Numbered from the stretch's first letter, positions 34,031 through 47,348 are shown. The stretch: 64,000 nt of DNA from Leptasterias polaris (GCA_037783415.1 JAZGTN010000120.1:744001-808000), one strand, 5' to 3'. The notes: generated by a model not told the origin, from the sequence alone. Made by a program: numbers and translations.

Positions 34031-37000
34031 CCATTCATCATGTTCATTAGGCTGGTAGTATAAGCATGGTTTGGTAAACGTTACTGTGGTCTGGTAGTGT
34101 GATGTCCGATGACGTTATGGCATTAAAAATAAGAGATTTTTTAAAAATGGAATTCGGTGATTTTTTCATCACATCTTTACAAATTTTCTGCTTTCTGCTT
34201 TTCTCCCTCCACTCTCTCTATTTATGTATTTCCACTTGACTACTCTTGCAACTCTTGTCTGCTTGCATGTGTGTTGTGTGTTGTCATTTAGCCTTCGAGA
34301 AAGACTCTGTTAGGGTCGAAACGTCAGGCCACTAACTTATTTTTTCAATTTTGCCTTTACAAATTTTGTAAGAAGAAAACATTACTAATTTTTTCTGTAA
34401 CGTTTTTCTTCACGTTGTTGATGCAAAACTGGTCTGGGCTTCATTTTGGGTGACATTCTGCTTAACTTGTGATTATAATTAGGACTGGGAATTCCTGTGT
34501 CGTCATTTCTCGCTAGTTTTAAAACGACACTGAACATGTCATTCTTAACTAAAATTTTCAAATTTTTCCATCTATGATGGTGTCAGGTTTTTCAAACTCC
34601 TTCAATGTGTAAATTTATCTTTTATAAAAATGAGAAGATGCAATTTTGATTTTAGTACAGCAAATCCCGGTGATATCAAATCTGATATAGGGCCTAGAGA
34701 ATGTGACTTAAACTTCAATTTATTTAAAAAAAGCATGTCTGTCTCATAAGGTCAAAGGTACTAAGGGTACTTGCAATCGAGGCAATTAAGAGCAGCAACT
34801 TCCATCGGCATAGTGAAGAGGGCGAGCTCTATATTGGTACAGTAGTTCATCATTTTGAGCTCTGAGTATGCCAATTTCAAAGGTATATTTCGCAATAAAC
34901 TTATTTTTTATTTTTTTTAAAGGATTTCTATTGAAGGAGACACATAATATCTCTTCAAAAATAAGTTCAGTTTAAAGTTAACTATTGGAAATAACGTGAA
35001 GTTTGCAACCAGTTTCCACACGCTTCCAGATAGGATCGCTGTGTTTACAGTTTTTGCTGAACTCCCTAATATTGGTTTCAATCATGATCTATCTAGCGGA
35101 GTGAATGCAAGATTGATAGTTTTTTTTTCAATTCTTGTTCTGTGCCATTTGACCAAAGGTTATATTGCATTGACTCTCAATGGATGTGTAAACTTACTAC
35201 ACTCATGCTAATACATGTAGATGTTATTTTGAGTACAGTGTGTATTGATTATGTTTGGCATTATTAGCACTGCGCAAGCTTGTGCACCAGTGTGCGTATG
35301 ACTGTAAATGCTAAACAGACTTTAGCCAACTGGTCTTGAACAGCTCAAGCGTTGTCTTTATCAGCAGCTGCTTAATATGTCATGTGACCACCTTTCAACC
35401 AATTGGACTGCCTAAACTGTCTGGAGTGAATTTAAATTAATCACCGTTTGAAATAGCTAGGCAACTGGTGATTAAAACACTTCAAAGATTAAAGGGTTAA
35501 AGAATTTTTAATATGGGATGGTAAGCGACTCCCAATTTGAGAGAATACATTTTTAATAGAAGCCAAGTCGAGTGTCTCGTTTCCTAAACTTGACTGGGCA
35601 ACAGAGGGCCCTATTACTTGGCGCAATAGTCAATTAGATTGTGCAATATGATCTGTGCGCCAGGATTCCCGTATGAGTACAACGAGAATAAGGGAAAAAC
35701 TTAAGAGGCAAAGTATCTACATACATACAATTGTACATAAAAAATGTACATAAAATTGAAATAATTATTGAAATTTGTTATCGATTATGAGCATCAACAC
35801 ATAAATATTCATGAATCAAGTGAACAAGTTCCTCACAACAGGGATGTGATTTCTCTGTTTTTAACCAGGAGTAGACCAAGCATGGATTTTCATCTTAATA
35901 GAGGGCAAGGCCATTATAATTGTACACATATTATGTACAAAGTGCACTTCCATTGGAAGATAGAGAAGTCCATGTGAAACTTTTGAAGGGGCACCAAGGC
36001 TTAGAACAGGGCAACAGGACACCTTGGCCTCCTTATTCCTGGCATGTGGACATTGACCTCAAATCTCAAGAGTTCATTACCTTATACCCTTTGTGAATGT
36101 CACCCTTTGTGAATTTCCTGAAACATTCTTGTGGTCATACAAAAAATGCTAAGATTTTGAGAGCTTTACAAAGCCTCTACACACATAACAACCAACATAT
36201 ATGGACTACATAATTTAAAGTTGAAGTTTTCCTGATGCTTGAATCATTCCTCAGATGATATGAGATATTCAGTGAAAGTACTGCAGAGTGAGTTATTGCA
36301 TCAGTTTAGGCATAACATTTCACAATGTAGAAGTCTGGAAGATTTGGCTTTGAATGATAGCATTTACTTGGTTGTCTTTAGTGGCAGTAATGGATTAGGT
36401 TTTTATTAATATGTGACTACAGATAAGTTAAAAGTAAGAATCAAGCCAAACAATAAAAAAGTTTAAAATCTCTGTATCTTGCTGGCTTAACTGTTGGTAC
36501 ATTGTAGAAAGTCAATGGGGTTTACAATTACATGTACATACATGTACATTGTATTTTGTACATGTAGCTCAAACAAATCAAACACAAAACCCATAAGACC
36601 AAAATAGGTACACGTTGACCTTCAAACTAGGAATGAAATATGAAAATTTTAAGACTATCGTTTTGAGTAGTTCTACCTACTTGTAATTTATGTGTGGGTG
36701 CTGCTTTAACCCTAATCCTCCCATACCCTACAAATTCAAACAGGGCAAAGTGTTTAATTTTGTTAGGTTAAGTACAGTGAAGTTAGGATTGGGTGTTTGA
36801 TTCTGTGGGATTGTGTATCCTTGCTGACAAGTAATGGTGTTGGAATTTGATTGAGTGGGTATGGTGGATGTGTGAAATGTACATGTCTGGCATTGCTCTT
36901 TCCTCCATGGTCTAATGAGATAGTTGTTGGATTATGTTATGTTGGGTACTGTGTGATTTCACTGATCAAATTTTTGCACATGCCAAGTGTACACACTCCA

Positions 37001-37436
37001 ACAAAATCAAACAAAAAAAGCCTGTTGGAGTTTGTTAGGTTGTGTATCGTCCACCTAAGATTGGGCACAGTTCCCATCTCATGGTAGTATAAGCTGTTGG
37101 AATGTGTTGGGTTAGGGGTGGATTCTAGTAAAAACGCTTTGGGAGTTAGGGTTAAATAACAATTATATTTGATCTAACTGCCAATCCATAATGCCAAATC
37201 ACTATGTTGAGTGCATTCTCCTGATTTGCACAATCTGCAAATGGCGCATGACTTTGCCCAATCTGCATAGTGCAATCTGCAAATTGTGTTAATCCTTAGA
37301 ATGTGCATAACACACTCAAGCGTTGGCGCACAACAGAAGTCATGTTGGGCCATTTTGGACATTGTTTAGCCAACAATTTATCTTCTTTGAGAAACGTACC
37401 TGACACAATTGTACCAATATTAATCGGCAACATCTC
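34031..37436. other. Non-coding stretch
   Basis: AT-rich, with scattered TACATGTACATGTA palindromes near 36530-36565 and vague GTTGGAATTTGTTAGG-type repetition at 36740-37110. No coding exon was recognised. The phrase GGGTCGAAACGTCAGGCC near 34313 resembles a dispersed invertebrate repeat. Confidence 0.45.
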
Positions 37437-37530
37437 ATGTGAACCACATGTACATGTGGTTCACATATGTACATGTGAACCACATGTACATGTGAACCAC
37501 ATGTACATGTGAACCACATGTACATGTGAG
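37437..37530. repeat. Palindromic 17-18-bp tandem repeat
   Basis: About five copies of ACATGTACATGTGAACC, the first in inverse orientation, so that GAACCACATGTACATGTGGTTC (37441-37462) is a perfect palindrome. Confidence 0.92.
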
Positions 37531-37696
37531 TTTCAAGTATATTTTAGAGGTCTTTGATTGATTTTGGTGCAGTTTTTTTGTCACTCACTGTTTTGAGGGT
37601 TGAATTGAATCATGTAAGTGGGGCATTTTTAAACACTCAAAAAAAAAATCCTGACTAACCTACCCTATTCCAAAATGACATGTAATCGGGAATTTT

Positions 37697-37741
37697 TTTA
37701 AATATATTATTATTATTATTATATATATATTTTTTTTTTGG
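37697..37741. repeat. (ATT)n/(AT)n/poly-T microsatellite
   Basis: A run of ATT trinucleotides passing into AT dinucleotides, then T9 and G6. Confidence 0.9.
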
Positions 37742-39173
37742 GGGGAGACCCATAGCTCTTTGGCATTACCCTACCAGGAAAGAATGAAATCCCTACATGC
37801 TTTTTACTTCTGTCCTTCTAGTTCTATTGCTTTTAGTGAGGAAACCATTCTCCTAGACTCCTCTTTGTCTGTGTCCTCGTGATATTTATTCCTGTTATTC
37901 AGTCACACGGCACCCCTTTTAGAATATAGCCTCGGTGTTGTTTGCAGTTATTAGGAGTTCACTTTGCTAGTAATACCCCCAAACAATTTACTGCATGAAT
38001 GTCTTGCAGTTTCTGTAAAGGAAGCTTTTGTTCATATTGGAACCTAAAGAACTCCCAGGCTTGACCACAACAAGTATTGACTGTTTTAGAATATGAAGTA
38101 AGTTTGATATGAAATCCAATATACCACTCAAAACAATCACACTCTTTTCTATAATAATAAAGAATTTTATTGGGATTATTACAATTTGAATGGAACAGTC
38201 AATGTTCTATTCTTGTTATAATGGTATAATAAAACATTTATGCTTTATAAACAGTGAGCTGTTATCACTGATAAGTTACTAGAGAAAGAACAAGCAAAAC
38301 ACTACCCCAATTAGTGAAGTTCTTGTGAGGAACAATTGTGCATACAATGTACTATAGTGCTGTCACTTGATCCATGGGGGGCTGGTTTATGAAATATTGT
38401 AAGTAGAGGAAGATAAAGGAAGGGCGTATGGGGAGGATCATGAGCCCTATTCACTTTATGAGGTGGGAACTTGTAGATTGAGAGCAGAATGTTTAGAAAG
38501 AGACAATTTTGGAAATCATGGGAAAATTGTATGCTGACCAGTAAAACATTGTAGAATTAGGGAAAACATATTGGCACATGAGCGTATAAAAGATGTTGAG
38601 GATAGAGGAGCATGGGCTAGTATTACATGTGGTTTTTGTACTGAAACAGGGAACAAATGATGACAAGCCATTGATGAATTGATAAGTTTGAGAAAAAACA
38701 TGGGAAGTTGTAGTGGAATGAGGAACTGAGAGAACTTTCATACAATAGCCCTTTTCAAAACCATGGATTCAGGAAGTTAGGCTCTGACTTGAGGCTTCGT
38801 CATTAATTTTGAAAATGTGCACTTTCAATACAAGACTATTATAAATGGTGTGTAAGCACAGACTGGTTCCCTGTGGTGCTAAACCCAAGCAGTTGGCCAG
38901 CAGTGTTTGGAAGGTGCTTCATGTGTAGTGTGCAAGATTGACTTTTGACAATTTCTTTTTTGCTCAAATCAAAGTCATTATTTGTCCTGACAAATACTCG
39001 CTAACCTCTACCACTGACTGTGATGCAGAAGTGCCTATGAGTTCACTTGATGGACTTATATAAAGAGATTTGACTTGGTCACTTGCCTAGAAGTAATTTC
39101 TATACACGTTAAGGTCAGCAGTTGACAATGTTTTACTTTATCAAGGTGAGAAGTAAAAGCATTCCTTTTGCAG

Positions 39174-39229
39174 GAGGATCATTGCTTGACACCGAGTGGA
39201 GTAACAAAGTTACTATTGCTGAAGTTAAG
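39174..39229 (+). CDS. Candidate internal exon, plus strand, unknown gene
   Basis: 56 nt between a strong acceptor (CCTTTTGCAG) and a donor (AAG/gtacaa). One frame reads GSLLDTEWSNKVTIAEVK and ends in phase 0. A second frame is also open, so the phase is uncertain. No family recognised. Confidence 0.3.
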
Positions 39230-39540
39230 GTACAAAGTAAAATAATAAAGATAACTTGTGGAATTTGAATCTCATTCAAGCATTTTCAAGTTAACTGAAA
39301 ATTATAAATCAAATTTAGTTTGTTTTCCAACTTTATATGTAAGCAGGTAAAAACAGTATTTTTATTTACGAGAAAATTAAATGCTTCCTAGGGTAAATGT
39401 ATTTGTACCAATTTGCGAAAAGCGACTTGAAACTAATTGTACTTATTTACCTCAATTCTCTAACTCTAAGGTTGTTAAGTTCCTTCCTTCCAATTCAACC
39501 ATAGAGAAGCTCAAATCATACAGCAAACCAGACAAATTGA

Positions 39541-41110
39541 ACACCTAAACTGTTGGACTCTGGTTATGGTGGTATGCCTGATCCCATGTAAAAAATACAT
39601 GTACAGTACACATGTTGTCAGTTTACTAGTGCAGTTCTCAGTTCAACACCCTAACTCAACACCCTAACTCAACACCCAAGCTGTTGGATTCTGGTTATGG
39701 TGGTATGGCTGATCCCATGTAAAACATAATCAGTTTACTAGTGCAGTCCTCAGTCCAACACCATTCAGTAACTCAAAACCCAAACTGTTGGATTCTGGTT
39801 ATGGTGGTATGCCTGATCCCATGTAAAACATAATCAGTTTACTAGTGCAGTCCTCAGTCCAGCACCAGTCAGTAACTCAACACCCAAACTGTTGGATTCT
39901 GGTTATGGTGGTATGCCTGATCCCATGTAAAACATAATCAGTTTACTAGTGCGTCCTCAGCCCAACACGTACCATTCAGTAACTCAAAACCCAAACTGTT
40001 GGATTCTGGTTATGGTGGTATGCCTGATCCCATGTAAAACATAAATCAGTTTACTAGTGCAGTCCTCAGTCCAACACCATTCAGGAACTCAGCACCCAAA
40101 CTGTTGGATTCTGACTATGGTGGTATGGCTGATCTCATGTACATGTAAAGCATAACCAGTTTACTAGTGCAGTCCTCAGTCCAACACCATTCAGTAACTC
40201 AACACGCAAACTGTTGGATTCTGGTTATGGTGGTATGCCTGATCCCATGTAAAACATAATCAGTTTACTAGTGCAGTCCTCAGCCCAACACGTACCATTC
40301 AGTAACTCAAAACCCAAACTGTTGGATTCTGGTTATGGTGGTATGCCTGATCCCATGTAAAACATAAATCAGTTTACTACATGTACATGTAGTGCAGTCC
40401 TCAGTCCAACACCATTCAGGAACTCAGCACCCAAACTGTTGGATTCTGACTATGGTGGTATGGCTGATCTCATGTACATGTAAAGCATAACCAGTTTACT
40501 AGTGCAGTCCTCAGTCCAACACCATTCAGTAACTCAAAACCCAAACTGTTGGATTCTGGTTATGGTGGTATGCCTGATCCCATGTAAAACATAATCAGTT
40601 TACTAGTGCAGTCCTCAGCCCAACACGTACCATTCAGTAACTCAAAACCCAAACTGTTGGATTCTGGTTATGGTGGTATGCCTGATCCCATGTAAAACAT
40701 AAATCAGTTTACTACATGTAGTGCAGTCCTCAGTCCAACACCATTCAGTAACTCATCACCCAAACTGTTGGATTCTGATTATGGTGGTATGGCTGATCCC
40801 ATGTACATGTAAAACATAATCAGTTTACTAGTGCAGTCCTCAGTCCAACACCATTCAGTAACTCAAAACCCAAACTGTTGGATTCTGGTTATGGTGGTAT
40901 GCCTGATCCCATGTAAAACATAATCAGTTTACTAGTGCAGTCCTCAGCCCAACACGTACCATTCAGTAACTCAAAACCCAAACTGTTGGATTCTGGTTAT
41001 GGTGGTATGCCTGATCCCATGTAAAGCATAATCAGTTTACTAGTGCAGTCCTCAGTCCAACACCATTCAGTAACTCCGCACCCAAACTGTTGGATTCTGA
41101 TTATAGTGGT
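39541..41110. repeat. About 109-bp minisatellite, 15 copies, with three-unit higher-order repeat
   Basis: CTGTTGGATTCTGG-type sites recur at about 39549, 39681, 39785, 39889, 39996, 40101, 40211, 40319, 40436, 40546, 40654, 40765, 40875, 40983 and 41088. Subtypes carrying CCCAACACGTACCATTCAG recur at about 39961, 40285, 40617 and 40945. That is every 324-332 bp, so three-unit blocks were amplified. Confidence 0.95.
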
Positions 41111-41292
41111 ATTTCTAATCCCATGCATGGCTCGAATTTTACACTGGACCACAGGCCCGAGGCCAGTAATTTTAGTGTGAACCCCGTTGAATCTTTTGGT
41201 ACATGTACAATGTAGGTGCGGATCGGATGACATTTTCTCCCCTCGATCCCACGATGCAAACGACTACAAGGCATCGATGCGACGTACCCGGT

Positions 41293-41424
41293 AGGCTTTA
41301 GTCAAGGCGCTCGAAAATAGACTAGCACAAACGGCGAAACTTGTGACATTGCCGCTCGCGCTGGTCGTTTTTCGTGCGTGATATATACCATCCGGGTTTG
41401 CCGCGAGCGCCTTGACTATAGGCT
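41293..41424. mobile_element. 132-bp MITE with 11-bp target-site duplication
   Basis: ACGTACCCGGT occurs directly at 41282-41292 and again at 41425-41435. Between them, AGGCTTTAGTCAAGGCGCTC and its inverse (GAGCGCCTTGACTATAGGCT) are terminal inverted repeats of about 21 bp. An 11-bp duplication is within the range of Mutator-like elements. Confidence 0.8.
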
Positions 41425-41550
41425 ACGTACCCGGTCGATTGCATTGTATAGTCTGGTTTCATGACCAAAGATTCCCGGACGACAGGTGCCAGTCGGAGAT
41501 TTTGGGGGTCTGGGAACCAGACTAATCATTGTACATGGTGCTTTTATGGT

Positions 41551-44465
41551 AGTCCATGAGCCAGCCCCACTTGCCGGTACCAACTCAAGGGACTAATTCT
41601 AATATCACTTTTCTTGTTGCAAATAATCCATAACTTACCATAAACTATGATAGCCTTTCCAAAAAATTAGATTTCTACCAGTTTTCGAAAGATTTTCACC
41701 GTAAAATCTGAAACCTCTCGGCCTCTTACGTTTTTGATAAGTCAACGGCCGTTTAGATAGTAACAATTTTTTAATCCCATCTGTTTGCACGGAGAGTGAA
41801 TATTTGGTTGTGCATACTCAAACAGCCGTTGTATTTGTCACATGGCAAGCATGCTGCATGTCAACAATGTTTCTCTTTGTCAATAATTGCCGATGTACTT
41901 TTCATCAACAGTCATCAAGAGGAATTAATTGGATTTAGTGTCATTCTGTTGAAAAATACCTTTGTTATACGTTATATAACATTGCCTTTTGATTATAAAT
42001 GTTTGTAAAGTTAAGGTTGTGGTGCAGGTTTTATTCTATTACAATTTGTCGCAGGTTTCACGAAGTGGCGTTTTACTCAAAAGTCATAATTTTCATGAAA
42101 ATTAGTTTAGTCACTATTTGGACTGCAAATACATTTGTCTTTCGTTATACAAAATCTTAATCCTCAAATATGAATAGTTTTGCAAATAAAGTAAACAACT
42201 TTTTATAAAGTCTAAATAAACTAACGTTTTTCGTTTTCACGAAGTGACACTTTGCATATGGGTAGTCCGGCATATGGGTATGAGTGCTTACGCGCGTACA
42301 AGGCAAGACGACCTTCTGGCACTTTTAGTTTTCACGAAGTGACAGTTTGCATACGGGCAACACGCGGTATGTGTGTGTACACGTTTTCACGAAGTGACAC
42401 TTTGCATACGGGCAAGCCCGCATATGGGTATGAGTGCTTACGCGCGTACAAGGCAAGACGACCCTCTGACACTTTTAGTTTTCACGAAGTGACAGTTTGC
42501 ATATTAGTTTTCACGAAGTGTCCCCTCTGTTTTTTGAAAAATTACTCATTAAATATGAATTCATTTTTAAAAAGTAAGTAATTGGCTAGAACATTTAGGG
42601 TATCAACTTTCATACACTAGCTTTGGGGGAAATTCCCCGTCATACAAATCCGTCCAAGAACGATATGAAAAGATCACCAACTTCAAATGCGATTATTTCT
42701 AAACCAAGTTTCACCTCTGTGGGGTCGGTCGCGTCAGTTCGTGAAACCTGCAACGAATTAGTAGGTCATCACTTGAGTATGCAGCACCTGTGTCCTGCCG
42801 GTCTTATCCTACTGAATCAACAATACACTTTGGAGAGTGCTCAGATGCGTTCTCTGTTTTTTATTATGTCTCCCTAGAAGTGCTTTAAATACTTCTGACA
42901 AAGAAAAGTGGATTAAGGGAGAAAATTTGTTCACCAAATCTTTGCAGGCCTACTTAACCGTATCGGGGATAAGGGTTGGGTGGGGATGACCATGACAGAG
43001 GGTGCCCCTTACTATTTTTTACTGCCCTTGGCATTTTAACGTTGTAATTCAACCTACATAGAAAAGAAATGAATAACAATTGCTCTAGAAATTTTTTCTT
43101 TTACCACTAAAAAACAAAAGAAAAAAAGTAGAGTGGAAGAAGCCTAGTATTAAAAGAGAAAAAGAAAAGAAAAACAAATCAAGTTCCCCCGTGCAACCCC
43201 TCACTAATTTCTTGTCAGGGAAGCCACTGCCCGGCGCCGGTAGATGATTTCTAAATAATTTAGGAAAATAGTGAAGGCTGAAAACACCGATATATTTCAG
43301 GGAATCAAATCCTACAGCCTGGGAAACGATAAAAAGAAAGTGACGAGCAGATAAGCAGGGCAGAAATTTTTGCTTGCCCTTTTAAAATTTCACTAGCAGT
43401 GCCAAGGGTTATGCAACAATTGAAACAACAAACATGTTATACAGTTTTTAAAATAAAACAACGCCGTAAAATTAAAATCAAGAAATAGGCCCCCCGAAAA
43501 TAGTAAAACAAAATAAAATAAATCAGGTCTAATGCGTTGCCCTCCATCAAAACTGCATGTGTTGACCGACCAAAACTGCATTCTAAACTCTTGGGTCGGC
43601 CCTTTTCTGTCATTCATAATTAATGAAATTTACAAATTGTCTGTGTATTACATATCTGAAATCCAGGTATTTTAGTACCACAATTATAAATGTGAACAGC
43701 ATTGATCTGGATCGTCACCGATTGTCCTCGGTCAGAATGGGCAGACGGCGGGGCATCACAATCACGGCACGTTGTTACTGTCTTGTCTTGTCTTGTCTTT
43801 ACTGCACAAACCGCCGCCACTGGGCTATAAACGTGCAGACCCCCATCATCATGCATGCATGCTCCTACTTAAAATTTTATATTTTCAAGGAGGGACTTAA
43901 AGTTATAGGCATCAGGGGCTGATTTAACTTGTGGTGGGAGTGAGTTCCAGATTGGTATTGTTCTCGGATACAAGGAGCAACGGTAGCAGTTCCCCCCTCC
44001 TTTAAATCAACAGCCATATAAAAAATAGCTTACCTCTATTCTTTATAAAAACACACATTGATTGTTCACTCATAAAGATCTAAAATCAACTGTAAACTGT
44101 CGACTTTGTCGCCAAAGCGAAAACAAAATGGCTGACGGTCTGTGTTTATTGAGAGGCAGCAAAGTGAAAAAAAACAACGGCTGTTTGAGTATGCACATTA
44201 AAATTATTCTCTCCCTATGCAAACACATGGGCTTAAAATGTTGTTAATATGTAAACGGCCGTTGACTTATCAACAACGGAAGAGGCTGAGAGGTTTCAGA
44301 TTTTACGGTGAAAATCTTTCGAAAACTGGTAGAAATCTAATTTTTTGGAAAGGCTATCATAGTTTATGGTAAGTTATGGATTATTTGCAACAAGAAAAGT
44401 GATATTAGAATTAGTCCCTCGAGGTGGTACCAATATGTGAAATTTCGGCACCTGGCTCATGGACT
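41551..44465. mobile_element. 2.9-kb element with about 290-bp terminal inverted repeats
   Basis: The left arm 41551-41840 and the right arm 44164-44465 are inverse copies with scattered indels. Shared blocks include AGTCCATGAGCCAG, GGGACTAATTCTAATATCAC, TTACCATAAACTATGATAGC, TCTACCAGTTTTCGAAAGAT and GTGCATACTCAAACAGCCGT. The roughly 2.3-kb interior has no transposase-like frame, so it is non-autonomous, and it holds the separate element at 42043-42759. The outer ends may extend further: TGCAAACGACTA occurs at 41254 and inverted near 44520. Confidence 0.85.
42043..42759. mobile_element. 717-bp DNA element with internal TTTTCACGAAG repeats, nested in the 2.9-kb element
   Basis: Terminal inverted repeats of 22 bp (AATTTGTCGCAGGTTTCACG at the left) match in 20 of 22 positions. 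Inside are five same-direction copies of TTTTCACGAAGTG at about 42233, 42328, 42383, 42479 and 42508. An approximately 70-bp block (starting ACACTTTGCATA, with GTGCTTACGCGCGTACAAGG) is present twice. No transposase. Confidence 0.82.
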
Positions 44466-44539
44466 TCTTTACAATCGTTCGCGTTTGTCGGTCGTTGACG
44501 TTGGGTTACCAGTTTAGTCGTTTGCACGTTGCATCCATT

Positions 44540-46840
44540 TTCAAGCCAAGTTCAACATGGTATTGACTGTTGTGTCTGATATTTTACTTCTAGAATAAAC
44601 ATTATTATCAAATGTACGTTACACAAAACCATGGCAGAGGTGGAGTCATATCCGAGCCAAGGCATAATGCACAAAGCATCTGGCATGCACAAAAGTTACA
44701 TTAATGGGAAATTTCGCGGACACATGCGTGTTAAACTTTAACGTTAAACGGAGTTGACCGCATGCAGACTTGTAGATAGTCAACGGAAAGGTAGATGTAG
44801 AAATCATAGATGTGAGGGTGCTTTCTGTGTTTGCAGCGACAGTTGTTTTAGTGGTTTCTGGTTTTCGTAAAAACAATTTACTATTTTTGTTTTATTTATT
44901 AAATTGATACATTTAACCATGTAAAATATTGTACTCGGGTATGCAACTTTCAGCCGATTTCCTCGTTTTTGGTTTGCTGTGCTACTGAAAATTGTAAAAC
45001 ACTATAAAGTCTCGATGTGCCTGGCACTTTCCTCTGTTTTGACAAACTGCAGACTAGATTGCATGCCTGTGTACCGAAATGCTTGACTTGAATACAATCT
45101 CAATGACTAACCTTCACCTAGGGTTTTCCTCCTTGAGACATCACACTGAATCTTCACAGGTTGATTTTCATACATTCATTTATTATTCATACATGTATGT
45201 AATTATTCACTATCCTTTATTCATTATCATTATCATTTATACACTACATTTTGATAGCTAGACAAGAAACTCAACAATGATAACATCTCAGTTCTTCAGA
45301 AAATAAAATTTGCCATAACATTTGTAAAAATGATTCTCTATATAAAGCTCGTGCAATATTTTAGTTTTACAGCTGCAAACATCAAAACTCAGTTTACAGC
45401 CTTGACCACTACCTTATTCACCACTTAGAACAAAGATTGCAATATATTTGAGTGGAAATTTGTTTCCCCCATTGCATCCAGAAAGAAAGAAAACATCCAG
45501 AAGGTCCCATACACATGTACACACAGATGTCCTTTTCGGCCGGTCCACAACAAAACTGTTTCTACCCAAATTTGTTCTACATTTATTAATTGATCACATA
45601 AAAATACCCACATTTACAAAACTTGTTGGGGTCTCCACATTCATGTACATGTACCTCCCACAGATCTGCCTGGCGGGCCTGGGCATAGCTAGGCCTTTGG
45701 ATAGGTCCATTGCTAAAATGGTTCCGACCCCTTTTCTAATATTATGCATGATCCTCCCCGTAACTGGGTCCCCGTGTTTACAAATGCATGTATTAGTATT
45801 TCCCAATATTTTCAATAAGGGGAATTTTTATAAGAGATTATTTTTTTCATCAGACACTTTCACCCCCTCCAACAAGAAAAATCTTAGAATTGCCCTTTAA
45901 GTCAGTATCACATGTGTCTTGAAAGCAGCTTTTCTCATGTTCTCACACAAAAAACAAAGGGATTTGGACTCTCCCTCCCCGGATCTGCTGATCCAAACAA
46001 CCCAATGTTGGAAATTGTTGGTGCCCCCCCCCCCCCCCCCCCCACTTTTAAATACCTTCCGGCGGGCCTGTATCAGTAAATAACTAACAAACATACATGT
46101 AAAACACAAAGTGTTTTGGCTGGTATCCTGCTTCTGAAAAGCTAAACCTTTCTGCTTTTCTGCAAAAATGGGTCTTCCATATTTCATGACTTAGACCCTA
46201 GACTCAAGTTTCATTTATTCAAGTCAATTTTTCCCATACATTCAACTCTAATTTGAATCATCTAAAACATGTTTTGACCCAGACTTAGTTACATGTTTTT
46301 GACGTATTCTCATTAATACAGAAACAGATTGTATTAAAATACTATAAAGACATTTCAGTGTAAGTATTAAAGGTTTTTAACCAAAAATAGTAAATTTACA
46401 AATATCGAATCCACTTATTGGCTGTTGAAATATGATTTCTTTCAGAATTAAAATTCTAGTACTCAGAAAGAAGATAAAGCACATGGTATTACTTCAAACC
46501 TAAAACCATGTACTGTAAATAACCCACTGTGCAATGCCTCTAAACCTATTCAGTGATTATCATATACAGTACACTTTATTTCCAACATGAATTGATTTGT
46601 AGATAATTAAGTGCATGTTCACGTTCATGTGACTGATAGACCTTTACTTGATAACAGACACGTTTTGACTGGAGGCTAATTGGAAATATCATTACTTCAA
46701 GAGTAAAGACCCTTATGAGATTCTACCACACAACCATCTTGAAAGGGATTTAGATGGACAGCATCAATTTTCGGCTGCATTTGTTTTCATTTTATTCCTT
46801 AGTATATTGAAGAAATAACATATATTACATGTAGATATAA
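44540..46840. other. Non-coding stretch
   Basis: AT-rich DNA with a C homopolymer at about 46025-46043. A 150-codon plus-strand frame at 45448-45900 has no recognised domain and is probably chance. Confidence 0.45.
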
Positions 46841-46844
46841 TGAC

Positions 46845-47275
46845 CACATTACCCCAGTCCTTCATTCTTTGCATTGGCTGCCCATTGAATTTCGTATCAT
46901 ATTTAAAATATTGCTTCTTGTCTTCCATTGTGTCCACGGTTCCGCCCCTGAATATAATATGAGTCTTATCAAACGTTATGTTCCTTCCAGGTGTCTTCGC
47001 TCTTTGGATTCTGGCTTACTTGCTGTCCCCAAAACGCGCACAAACTGGGGGGACAGGTCCTTTGCACATGCTGGACCATTCCTCTGGAATCAGTTAACCT
47101 CAAATATTCGGGATAGTAGCACCGTGGACACTTTTAAAGACAGATTGAAGTTTCATTTGTTTGAAGCGGCATTTAAGTAGTCTTTTCTTTCTTCCCTTCA
47201 TCTTCCTGCGCTTTTAGCACCTTATTAGGTGGATATTGCGCAATATAAATATTCATTATTATTACTATTATTATT
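46845..47275 (+). mobile_element. 3' fragment of a CR1/L2-like LINE
   Basis: The frame at 46869-47180 holds HWLPIEFRIIFKILLLVF, GSAPEYNMSLIKRYVP and GPFLWNQLTSNIRDSSTVDT. These are the classic C-terminal segments of CR1/L2-type ORF2 (L-H-W-L-P-I ... G-P-x-x-W-N-x-L-P). A 3' end with TGCGCAATATAAATATTC and an (ATT)n tail follows. Truncated at its 5' end. Confidence 0.85.
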
Positions 47276-47348
47276 TTCAAACAATTGTCAAGTTTCACTC
47301 GCAAATAACAAAAAAACAAAACCCAGTAACTTGTGTTCAAAAGAGGTC

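Noticed and set aside
34290..34340. CTCTGTTAGGGTCGAAACGTC as a hammerhead ribozyme core
   Set aside because: The CTGATGA element is not present and the pairing of stem II could not be made. It is more likely a dispersed-repeat remnant.
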